DNA from: Candidatus Mancarchaeum sp.
Lineage (GTDB): Archaea; Micrarchaeota; Micrarchaeia; Micrarchaeales; Micrarchaeaceae
DNA: 6,445 nt
NCBI GenBank assembly: GCA_027364995.1
Contig: DAHXOG010000041.1
Span: forward strand, 1-6,445
Reading direction: 5' to 3'
Every line of letters starts with the position of its first letter. Positions within the stretch are counted from its first letter, which is position 1. Both the position numbers and the translations under genes were made by a program. The notes beneath the pieces are model-generated. The model ran no database searches and was not told the origin of the DNA. It saw only the letters and a program-made list of their open reading frames with translations. Positions 1 through 6,158 of this stretch are shown here, one piece after another.

Positions 1-936
1 TTTCCAATAATCAATAAGCTTCTTTAAACCCTCTTCCAAATTATATTGCGGTTTCCATCCAAGAATTTTAGTTGCCTTAGTGTTATCTCCTATCAATACT
101 TTTGCATCCAATGGACGAGCCGGAGTTTGCTTCCATAAAATTTCTCCCTTAAACCCTGATAGCTTAGCCACGAGCTCCGCAGTCTCTTTCGTGGTATACC
201 CTACACCGGAACAGATATTAAAAGTTTGTTTTATCGCCTTTTCGTTACCTAATACTTTAAGGTAAGCATTAACATGATCTTCAACATATACCCAATCCCT
301 CACAGCATCTGGATCTCCAAGATAAACCTTATCCTGAGTTAGCATCTGTGTTATAGTTCGTTCAATAAAAAAGTGCGTATTATCTCTCCTTCCATATGTA
401 TTAAATGGGCGCATTATAGTGTATGGAAAATCGTATGCTAACCCCATGTAATTTAGATAAGTATCTACCGCAGTCTTTGCAACAGCATATGGGCTATTTG
501 GTATTAACCTGCTTTCTTCAGTCAATTTTTTGTCGTTTGAAAGGATTGAGAGGCCATACTCTTCACTAGTTCCTGCAACTATAAATTGTTTGAAATTATT
601 GGCTTCTTGGCGACAGGCTTCGGCAAGGTTTATACTGCCTAAATAATTCACTTCTCCAACTTCAATATAATTATCATAACTAAAGCTAACAGCAGAAATA
701 GCCGCCAAATGTATTACTGCGTTTGGTTGAACTTCTTTTATGACACTTCTAACCCTATTATAATCTGTAAGATTTGCATAGTGCTTTATTACTCCGTCTT
801 TTTGGTCCACACTATATCGGCCCGTAACATACCTTTCTAAAGTATGTACCTCAAGATTTTTCTCTAGAAGTTTATCTACAATCCCTTTCCCAATAAATCC
901 AGTGACACCTGTTACTAGAATTCTTTTTATTTCCAT
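1..936 (-). CDS. NAD(P)-dependent extended SDR, GDP-mannose 4,6-dehydratase-like (C-terminus cut by window edge)
   Basis: I translated this frame by hand; it stays open from an ATG at 936-934 to the left edge (312 codons, no stop). Extended SDR features in order: a Rossmann nucleotide loop GVTGFIG (residues 10-16), HLAA (76-79), TSEEYG (123-128), the catalytic YAVAK (Tyr150, Lys154), RPFNTYG (176-182) and RDWVYVEDHV (213-222). The Thr-x-Glu at 123-125 matches the dehydratase catalytic triad of GDP-mannose 4,6-dehydratases; 4-epimerases usually have Ser/Thr without the acid. The likely reaction is GDP-mannose to GDP-4-keto-6-deoxymannose, a precursor of GDP-rhamnose or related sugars, in the cytoplasm. 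The substrate is inferred; another NDP-hexose is possible. The family is usually about 310-350 residues, so only a few to a few tens of residues should be missing. It lies 20 bp after a GT4 gene on the same strand and probably belongs to the same operon, supplying that enzyme's donor sugar. Confidence 0.9.
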   Translation of the reverse strand, partial: MEIKRILVTGVTGFIGKGIVDKLLEKNLEVHTLERYVTGRYSVDQKDGVIKHYANLTDYNRVRSVIKEVQPNAVIHLAAISAVSFSYDNYIEVGEVNYLGSINLAEACRQEANNFKQFIVAGTSEEYGLSILSNDKKLTEESRLIPNSPYAVAKTAVDTYLNYMGLAYDFPYTIMRPFNTYGRRDNTHFFIERTITQMLTQDKVYLGDPDAVRDWVYVEDHVNAYLKVLGNEKAIKQTFNICSGVGYTTKETAELVAKLSGFKGEILWKQTPARPLDAKVLIGDNTKATKILGWKPQYNLEEGLKKLIDYWK

Positions 937-956
937 ACCAATCAACGTTTTATTAA

Positions 957-2003
957 TCAAATATTATGAATTTTCTTATAAAGTTTTGCTGTTTCCATAG
1001 CCGTTTTCTTCCACGTAAATTTTCTGGCGTATTCTACTGCCCTTTTCTTCAATTTTTTATTATACCCCTTTTCTTTTATTTGCTCTATAATCTGTGCCAT
1101 ATGCTCCGGGCTCTCAGCTTCAAAGCAATACTTCCTTACCTCTTTTGGAATCTTTCCATTTTTATATATTATCACAGGTAGCCCACGCACCTGGGCCTCC
1201 AGAATAGGCAAACCTAAGCCCTCATGTAAACTAGGGAACACAAAACAGTCGAAGCTGTCATATATGTCAACTATCTTATTCTCAGGTGCAAAGCCTTTGA
1301 ATGCTATATTGCGGTTTTTTGCAATAGTTCTTAGGTAATCATATTCAAACTCAGGTTTGCCCCATATCTCAAAGCTTATTTTACTATCATTAATCCTGTT
1401 GAATGCTCTTATCGCAAATTCTACATTTTTCCTTTTCCGCATTGCGCCTATATAACCGACAGTAAAAGTAGGATTCTTTTTATATGTTTTCTTTTGTTCT
1501 GTAAACCTATAGTCTAAACCGAGATTTGAAACAAATACCTTCCTCGGATCAAAACCCAACCTTACAGCTTCGGCTCTTGTCTGTGTAGAATCCGCAATTA
1601 TATAATCGGATGCTAATGTACTATGAAGGCCGGGCTTTACAACAAACTCAAGCCATAATCTATCCTTTAAAGAAACATTGTGCTCAAATGTAAATTCTGG
1701 ATATAGCAATGGCTGAAAATCATGGGCTGTTGTAATGAGAATACTTTTCCTTAAAAATCTAGGATTTGAAAACGGTATGGCATCTAAGTTATGCAATATG
1801 TCATAATCGTTTAGATTTGCGAAAAATGTTTTTAATTCGAATGAAAGCCCACTTCCTATAAAACTAATTTTTTTAAACTCAATTTTATCTATATTATTAT
1901 CCATTTTCTTAAGATTCTTATATATCTCAAACATATACCTTTGTATGCCATTTCCAGTATTAGTAGAAAAATCTCCGTATAAACCAAGTAAGGCCACTTT
2001 CAT
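957..2003 (-). CDS. GT4-family glycosyltransferase (348 aa)
   Basis: This is a GT-B fold, GT4-type (Glycos_transf_1) glycosyltransferase. The N-terminal domain starts MKVALLGLYGDF with a Gly-rich segment at residues 10-19. The C-terminal nucleotide-sugar domain begins near VGYIGAMRKRKN (182-193), where the basic residues would contact the donor diphosphate, and carries the EX7E motif Glu261-Glu269 (EGLGLPILE) after FPSLH. No signal peptide or membrane segment is seen, so it should be a cytoplasmic enzyme adding a sugar from a nucleotide donor to a glycan or lipid carrier; donor and acceptor cannot be read. The length is normal for the family. The ATG shares its A with the TAA of the upstream glycosyltransferase gene (TAATG), which implies translational coupling. 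The N-terminal half is very AT-rich (for example about 15% GC over 1861-1920), while the stretch coding for residues about 255-305 is near 45% GC and almost matches the upstream paralogue, suggesting gene conversion or recombination. Confidence 0.92.
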   Translation of the reverse strand: MKVALLGLYGDFSTNTGNGIQRYMFEIYKNLKKMDNNIDKIEFKKISFIGSGLSFELKTFFANLNDYDILHNLDAIPFSNPRFLRKSILITTAHDFQPLLYPEFTFEHNVSLKDRLWLEFVVKPGLHSTLASDYIIADSTQTRAEAVRLGFDPRKVFVSNLGLDYRFTEQKKTYKKNPTFTVGYIGAMRKRKNVEFAIRAFNRINDSKISFEIWGKPEFEYDYLRTIAKNRNIAFKGFAPENKIVDIYDSFDCFVFPSLHEGLGLPILEAQVRGLPVIIYKNGKIPKEVRKYCFEAESPEHMAQIIEQIKEKGYNKKLKKRAVEYARKFTWKKTAMETAKLYKKIHNI

Positions 2004-3076
2004 TAAATCGCTCTTTTATAGACCTCTAACGTCTCCTTTGCGCATCTCTCCCATGTAAAACTTCTCGAATATTCTGTCACTTTTTTCCTTGATTCTTCAT
2101 CGTACCCTTTTTCCTTTAAATCCTCTATTATCTGCGCCATGTGTTCCGGGCTTTCCGCCCCAAAGCAGTACTTCCTGACCTCTTTTGGTATCTTTGCATT
2201 TTTATATATTATTACTGGTAGCCCACGTGCCTGGGCCTCAAGTATTGGATTGCCTAATCCCTCATAAAGGCTAGGAAACACGAATGCATTAAAACTATCA
2301 TACGCTTTTAGCTTGTATTCTTCCTTTAAGTAGCCCATTAACCTGAGGTTGTCCAATCTGTTTATTTCACTGAATTTTTGGAGCATAGATATGTCTACCC
2401 CGGTTCCGTATAGCACAAATTTGTATTCATCGCTCCTTAGGCTCTTTGCAGCATTAAGTATAAAAATCACATTCTTGTGCTTCATAAGGGCACCTATATA
2501 CCCTACCACAAAAACATTTCCTCTGGGCTTTTTGGGAAGAGGTGCATTCAATAATTTATCATTTGTTCCGTGTAAGACCACTTTCATATGCCTTTTCTTT
2601 CCGAAGCGCTCCTCTATCGTGTTATATGTTTGGAAAGAGTTGCACAGGATGAAATCTGAATAATTGATAGCGTCTTTTATGCTGCCTTTTACTAGCTTGT
2701 TGTATACATTTTGGCTTATACCCCTATGCAAACCATTCTCAAACCTTGAGAGATCATGCACTGTAATGATTACCTTTGCGCTATTTCCGTGTTTTTTGAG
2801 TATCTTAGCCGCAAAGCCTATCTCATGGTCTGTTATGTGTATTATGTCGTATTTATTGGCAGGTATATTTGCGATTTTCTTTTTGAATGAGGTGTTTGCA
2901 ACTATAAGACCCCTTACATTGTTCCTTTCAGCCCTCCCAAGCGCATAGAGAACTTCTATGGAACCTTCATTAGAGAGTAAAGGCTCCATATGAGCTTTTA
3001 ATTGATAAGCATATTCTATAAGGCCAATGCCGCTGCCTGCATGGGGCTTTACGGTGCTTATTATTAAGATTTTCAA
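2003..3076 (-). CDS. GT4-family glycosyltransferase (357 aa, TTG start)
   Basis: A second GT4-type, GT-B fold glycosyltransferase, first gene of the minus-strand operon. The N-terminus MKILIISTVKPHAGSGIG holds the Gly-rich loop of the acceptor domain. YDIIHITDHE (76-85), TVHDLSRF (105-112) and the segment from SDFILCNSFQT to VVLHGTND (140-173) fit the usual GT4 pattern ending the first domain. The donor domain starts at VGYIGALMKHKN (191-202) and holds the EX7E motif Glu272-Glu280 (EGLGNPILE). It should be cytoplasmic and use a nucleotide sugar; the specificity is unknown. The start is a TTG at 3076-3074: there is no in-frame ATG upstream before a TAG at 3091-3089, and a GTGA ribosome-binding match lies four bases before the TTG. 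It is a paralogue of the following gene, with strongly matching C-termini (41 of 46 residues from EAQ to EKGY) but divergent N-terminal domains, as expected if the two act on different acceptors. Confidence 0.92.
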   Translation of the reverse strand: MKILIISTVKPHAGSGIGLIEYAYQLKAHMEPLLSNEGSIEVLYALGRAERNNVRGLIVANTSFKKKIANIPANKYDIIHITDHEIGFAAKILKKHGNSAKVIITVHDLSRFENGLHRGISQNVYNKLVKGSIKDAINYSDFILCNSFQTYNTIEERFGKKRHMKVVLHGTNDKLLNAPLPKKPRGNVFVVGYIGALMKHKNVIFILNAAKSLRSDEYKFVLYGTGVDISMLQKFSEINRLDNLRLMGYLKEEYKLKAYDSFNAFVFPSLYEGLGNPILEAQARGLPVIIYKNAKIPKEVRKYCFGAESPEHMAQIIEDLKEKGYDEESRKKVTEYSRSFTWERCAKETLEVYKRAI

Positions 3077-3155
3077 TTTATCACTATGCTAATTAATAAT
3101 ATTTAGCTATTTATGAATATACCCGCTGTAATTAACGTATCTGCCTGTGAGTACA
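3077..3155. promoter_or_regulatory. Divergent promoter region between the glycosyltransferase operon and the membrane-protein gene
   Basis: This short AT-rich gap lies between oppositely transcribed genes and must hold both promoters. For the plus strand, a TATA-like TTTATGAAT at 3110-3118 predicts a transcription start near 3140, giving a leader of about 16 nt that contains GTGA at 3147-3150, five bases before the ATG at 3156. For the minus strand, CTAAATATTA (complement of 3097-3106) lies about 26 bp upstream of the TTG start, which fits a leaderless or nearly leaderless message; a second candidate lies at about 3107-3115. The elements are assigned by spacing and base composition only. Confidence 0.55.
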
Positions 3156-5426
3156 ATGTATAACCATAAACGCAATTATTCAATATACACTTTAGTGGCT
3201 ATAATCATTCTGCTATCAATATTTCAATCTGTGTGGATGTTTAAAAACAGCATTTATGTACATGAAGATACTCCATTTATTGGAATAACTGAACCATTTG
3301 GGAATATTATATCTGGTATTCTGGATAGCATGTTCATTTACAGCCCACACCTTTATACAGGCGCAATAGCACAGGGAGTATCCTCCATTTTTAATTTAGT
3401 ATATTCCGTACTTATGATAATCCCTAACGTATTAAGTGGTATCTTCGCTACGGAATTATCAAATTTCATATTGTTGTCAATAGGAAGTGTTGGTTGTTTT
3501 GTCCTTATATACAGCTTATTACAGGGCTTACCTAATAAAGTTAAGGCTATTGCCTCTTTTGCAGGTTTCCTCGTCTTTTTTTCCATTGACGGCTCAAATT
3601 CAGGCCCAATAGCATTCTTACCTATTGCAATACTCCTCTTATTTATATTCATAAAATCGTACAACAGGCAAAAAGAAGAATCTTACTTGATGATGGTTGC
3701 ATCTATTGTTGCCTTCGCTGCTTTTTTTTCTTTTGCAGGAATAACATATTTTCTGCAAGGATTTATATTTGTAGCAATTATCTTTTTGATGTCGTTTGCA
3801 TATTATAGTAAGATAAGCAGCAATTGGAAAGGATTATTCTTATCGATGCTGCTGATACTAATATTGTCGTTACTGATCAACTCAAGCATAATATCTGGGG
3901 CGTATCTGCTAAGTAAAAATCCAGTTTCAAATGGCTATTATGGATTTATTAACTCATCACAACGTTATGCATTTGGCTTCCCGAACATACTGACTACCTT
4001 ACAAGTTGTGCCAGGTTCTGGAGGTATGGCTTATGCAATTGGTACTATACTTATCTTCTCTGTATCTATATCGGCGTTATTCACAATAAAATTAAGCAAT
4101 ACTAGTGACAGGAATGGAGTACTATTAGCCCTATTAGTAGCATTCTTAGTAATAACCCTCTTTTTTAACACGATTGCAATTCCATTCGGTATTGCCTTCA
4201 AGTATCTACTTAACCATATTCCTGCACTGTACGCTATGAGATATGGTGGAGAATTCGTACCAATCTTGGGCTTAATATTTGCTGTATTATTTGCTAATGG
4301 CATTGCTAATCTTGCCAACAAATTTAATAATAAATGGTTATTGTCTTTAATAATAGTTGCAGCAATTTTAGTTACAGTGCCACTAGCATACCATAATGAT
4401 ATATTGCCATTTACCCATTATTCTTATTACACAACAATCCCAAAGCACGTTTATTCGTTAAGTAATTATGTCAATTCAAATGTTGGCAATTATAGTGTTG
4501 CCACATTGCCTTCTGATAGCGGTTTTCAATACCTAGCATCATGGTATACTGGAACTGATATATACTCATATTTGATAAATGCACCTGTCTTTACTGGCGG
4601 ATATGTGGCACAGACTGAAATATTTTATCCTATAACAGAATCTTACTATGGAAATATCGGGAGCAGAATAGACAACTCGTACCTTTCTGATAAAAACTAT
4701 ATATCTAAGGTATTAGGCGCTCTCGGAATACGTTATATAATAGTTCAGGGCGATGCAGTCGAGAATAGCATTGCCGACCCTAATTATAGTGATCCATTTA
4801 CTTTTAACACAATATACGCTAACTTAAACAATTCAAATAATATAAGCTTTGTTAAAAAATTTGGAAACTCATCTTTATACATTAATAATGATTCTGTTCC
4901 AATTGTCTACGCATCCAACATCGAAAATATCGGCAATGCCACTATTTCTTCAATATTTGATACAATAGCAAACAAAACGTTCAATATACAGAATACCTCT
5001 GCCTATAGCACAGATATCGATGGCTTATATAACAATACCAACACGATTAATGCAAGCCATATAAGCAACTTCTTACAGCCAGAGATTACCTTTGTTGAAA
5101 ACACACCAACAAAGGTAACAGTGCATGTTTCTAATGCCACAACCCCCTTCTACCTTGTATTCAGAGAGACCTATGATTCCCGCTGGGTCGCCTTCTACTC
5201 CAACAGTACAGAGATAAATCAAAGTGACCACATCGCCGTAAATGGCTTTGCTAATGCTTGGTATATGAACAAGACCGGCAACTACACGCTTACTTTATAT
5301 TACACACCACAGACGATTGCGTGGCTCGCATGGGATGTGTCATTTATCGCGCTTTTTGCCACGATTGGGATCGGGGTTTATGGCTGGAGAAAGGAAAGAA
5401 GAGCGGCGATGAAACGCAGTGCTTAA
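3156..5426 (+). CDS. Polytopic membrane protein, YfhO/AftD-like GT-C glycosyltransferase candidate
   Basis: From the ATG at 3156 this is 756 residues. An in-frame GTG at 3147 would add three; I prefer the ATG because GTGA lies five bases before it. I see one helix at about 9-28, then an extracytoplasmic loop with the acidic HED at 36-38, in the place where GT-C enzymes carry their catalytic acid. About ten to twelve further hydrophobic segments follow to about residue 411. A soluble domain (about 412-722) comes next, then a final helix (about 722-743) and a basic cytoplasmic tail (RKERRAAMKR). Segments such as PALYAMRYGGEFVPIL, LGALGIRYIIVQ and the late NGFANAWY resemble YfhO/AftD-like proteins, which transfer sugars from polyprenyl-phosphate donors outside the cell. 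That role is inferred. The soluble domain holds about 16 N-X-S/T sequons. Base composition changes abruptly near 5090 (see findings). It is divergent from the GT4 operon. Confidence 0.85.
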   Translation: MYNHKRNYSIYTLVAIIILLSIFQSVWMFKNSIYVHEDTPFIGITEPFGNIISGILDSMFIYSPHLYTGAIAQGVSSIFNLVYSVLMIIPNVLSGIFATELSNFILLSIGSVGCFVLIYSLLQGLPNKVKAIASFAGFLVFFSIDGSNSGPIAFLPIAILLLFIFIKSYNRQKEESYLMMVASIVAFAAFFSFAGITYFLQGFIFVAIIFLMSFAYYSKISSNWKGLFLSMLLILILSLLINSSIISGAYLLSKNPVSNGYYGFINSSQRYAFGFPNILTTLQVVPGSGGMAYAIGTILIFSVSISALFTIKLSNTSDRNGVLLALLVAFLVITLFFNTIAIPFGIAFKYLLNHIPALYAMRYGGEFVPILGLIFAVLFANGIANLANKFNNKWLLSLIIVAAILVTVPLAYHNDILPFTHYSYYTTIPKHVYSLSNYVNSNVGNYSVATLPSDSGFQYLASWYTGTDIYSYLINAPVFTGGYVAQTEIFYPITESYYGNIGSRIDNSYLSDKNYISKVLGALGIRYIIVQGDAVENSIADPNYSDPFTFNTIYANLNNSNNISFVKKFGNSSLYINNDSVPIVYASNIENIGNATISSIFDTIANKTFNIQNTSAYSTDIDGLYNNTNTINASHISNFLQPEITFVENTPTKVTVHVSNATTPFYLVFRETYDSRWVAFYSNSTEINQSDHIAVNGFANAWYMNKTGNYTLTLYYTPQTIAWLAWDVSFIALFATIGIGVYGWRKERRAAMKRSA

Positions 5427-5445
5427 TGTGCAGTTCTATAGCACT
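5418..5445. terminator. Possible weak stem-loop at the end of the membrane-protein gene
   Basis: AGTGCT (5418-5423, overlapping the last codons) pairs with AGCACT (5440-5445); an alternative GTGC/GCAC stem (5428-5431 with 5441-5444) is nested inside. Only a TTT follows. It lies between the stop of the plus-strand gene and the end of a possible convergent small minus-strand ORF, a sensible place for a bidirectional end. The stem is short and the U-tract poor, so this is tentative. Confidence 0.2.
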
Positions 5446-5801
5446 TTAGCCTAGCGCTTAGATATCCAATAGGGTCTGCATAGTTTCGGGGCTTATAGCT
5501 TCTCTTTCATCGGCGATTGCCTTCCTTGCAGACGGTCTTATGTGGTCTCCGAAGGCATCACTTCTCGATCCATTAGAAGCAATGAATTTTACGCCACATA
5601 TTAAAAAGGCAGGCATATATAGGGAGCATTATTCCAAGAAGATATTATTGCTTATAAGAGACTCAAATATTAGTGCCATAGATATACTCTATATAACAGC
5701 CCAAGGATAGATAACGCGTGAGCTGAAAAGCAAGTTTAGCTTATGCATATAAATAAGGTATACATTTGAATTTCCTAAAGGGGCAGAGCTTGAGGCATTT
5801 T
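5427..5801. other. Gene-poor stretch with small ORFs and an inverted repeat; no confident gene
   Basis: No confidently recognised gene lies here. The left part (to about 5580) is 45-50% GC, like the 3' end of the preceding gene; the right part (about 5580-5760) drops to about 28-33%. It contains a 52-codon minus-strand ORF (5458-5616, listed separately). On the opposite strand, one frame is open from 5462 to the TAG at 5708-5710; it continues after that stop and a second stop at 5750-5752 into a protein-like stretch (RYTFEFPKGAELEAFFSSL, 5756-5812). It also holds an inverted repeat at its right end. No tRNA-like fold or transposase motif was seen. Eroded gene remnants are a reasonable reading but are not proven. 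Confidence 0.5.
5458..5616 (-). CDS. Possible small hypothetical protein (52 aa) or C-terminal remnant
   Basis: The ATG at 5616-5614 opens a 52-residue frame ending at TAA 5460-5458. It reads MPAFLICGVKFIASNG, continues with a hydrophilic charged middle (DHIRPSARKAIADEREA) and ends SPETMQTLLDI. The second half has a plausible helical, charged composition and archaeal-looking codons (AGA, AGG, ATA). There is no clear ribosome-binding site, and the same frame upstream is broken by TAA (5631-5629) and TAG, so it could equally be the surviving 3' end of a larger gene. I do not recognise the family. An antisense frame overlaps it (5540-5710, ATG to TAG, 56 aa), so at most one of the two is likely real. 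It would be convergent with the membrane-protein gene. Confidence 0.3.
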   Translation of the reverse strand: MPAFLICGVKFIASNGSRSDAFGDHIRPSARKAIADEREAISPETMQTLLDI

Positions 5802-5809
5802 TCAGCTCA
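5719..5809. repeat. 11-bp perfect inverted repeat bounding a 69-bp spacer
   Basis: TGAGCTGAAAA at 5719-5729 and its exact complement TTTTCAGCTCA at 5799-5809 enclose 69 bp. The right arm contains the TGA stop codon (5804-5802, minus strand) of the small membrane-protein gene, so a transcript of that gene could fold the two arms together just after its end. No flanking target duplication is visible. It could be a 3'-end mRNA structure, the termini of a tiny decayed element, or chance. Confidence 0.4.
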
Positions 5810-6065
5810 TTGACATCGCACCGCCTTCATTTTTATTATTTTCTGTTAGCGTTTTGCTCAACCATATAAAAATCAACATCATTAATATTAAAAATTCTAT
5901 TATCCCCTCAATGCCAATTATCCGTATTATATTAGAAAAGATATTGAGTACATGGATGCCTAGGCTTATGACTATGACTGCCACTACATAAACCACGACT
6001 ATCGCGAAGAGAGTGCCTATTGCGATATCAGCAACTTTCCAGGCTGCATCTGAAATTGAGGCCAT
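5802..6065 (-). CDS. Small membrane protein with two predicted helices (87 aa)
   Basis: I do not recognise a family. The protein begins MASISDAAWKVAD, followed by a long hydrophobic segment (about residues 14-36, rich in Ile and Val), a short amphipathic linker (LNIFSNIIRIIG, about 40-51), a second membrane segment (about 54-70) and a polar Asn/Glu/Lys-rich tail. With only one Lys before the first helix and Lys71 after the second, the orientation cannot be set firmly. The ATG at 6065-6063 is the natural start, and a TATA-like element about 32 bp upstream suggests a short or absent leader. It is transcribed on its own: 148 bp separate it from the upstream glycosyltransferase stop. A role in the glycan locus is possible by position only. 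Length, composition and its own promoter make a real gene likely. Confidence 0.7.
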   Translation of the reverse strand: MASISDAAWKVADIAIGTLFAIVVVYVVAVIVISLGIHVLNIFSNIIRIIGIEGIIEFLILMMLIFIWLSKTLTENNKNEGGAMSMS

Positions 6066-6091
6066 TTTACTACGGCCAATATAGTTTAATC

Positions 6092-6134
6092 GGTTTATTT
6101 AACTGTATTTATTCGATTATTTAAATTAAATAAT
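6092..6134 (-). promoter_or_regulatory. AT-rich promoter of the small membrane-protein gene, with a palindrome
   Basis: On the minus strand the TATA-like TTAAATAAACC (complement of 6092-6102) lies about 32 bp before the ATG at 6065, which would place transcription start at about 6070 and make the message leaderless or nearly so. Upstream, 6116-6134 is a perfect inverted repeat with 9-bp arms (ATTATTTAA, one base, TTAAATAAT). It could be a dimeric regulator site or an alternative TATA box, or simply reflect extreme A+T content. Confidence 0.45.
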
Positions 6135-6158
6135 TTATTTAAAATAACTCTTACCTTT

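Noticed and set aside
80..265. Open frame of 61 codons on the plus strand
   Set aside because: It lies antisense to the dehydratase gene, whose motifs are clear on the minus strand; the plus-strand peptide shows no recognisable features.
2349..2948. Two adjacent plus-strand open frames
   Set aside because: They are antisense to the 357-aa glycosyltransferase, which has complete GT4 motifs; their hydrophobic appearance is a by-product of the complementary codons.
3147..3155. GTG at 3147 as start of the membrane-protein gene
   Set aside because: The GTGA containing it fits better as the ribosome-binding site for the ATG at 3156, five bases later; the GTG start cannot be fully excluded.
4031..4321. 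Minus-strand open frame of 96 codons
   Set aside because: It is antisense to membrane segments of the large membrane protein and lacks any independent signal.
5258..5449. Plus-strand open frame of 63 codons overlapping the end of the membrane-protein gene
   Set aside because: It is another frame of the conserved C-terminal module; the peptide is Cys/His-rich in a random way and the main frame is clearly coding.
5427..5801. tRNA, small structured RNA or transposase in the gene-poor gap
   Set aside because: I found no T-arm-like GTTCRA segment with matching stems, no C/D box pair in proper spacing, and no DDE or HUH transposase motif.
5719..5809. Insertion sequence or attachment site
   Set aside because: The 91-bp unit is too small to encode a transposase, and no target duplication flanks the arms, so I list it only as an inverted repeat.
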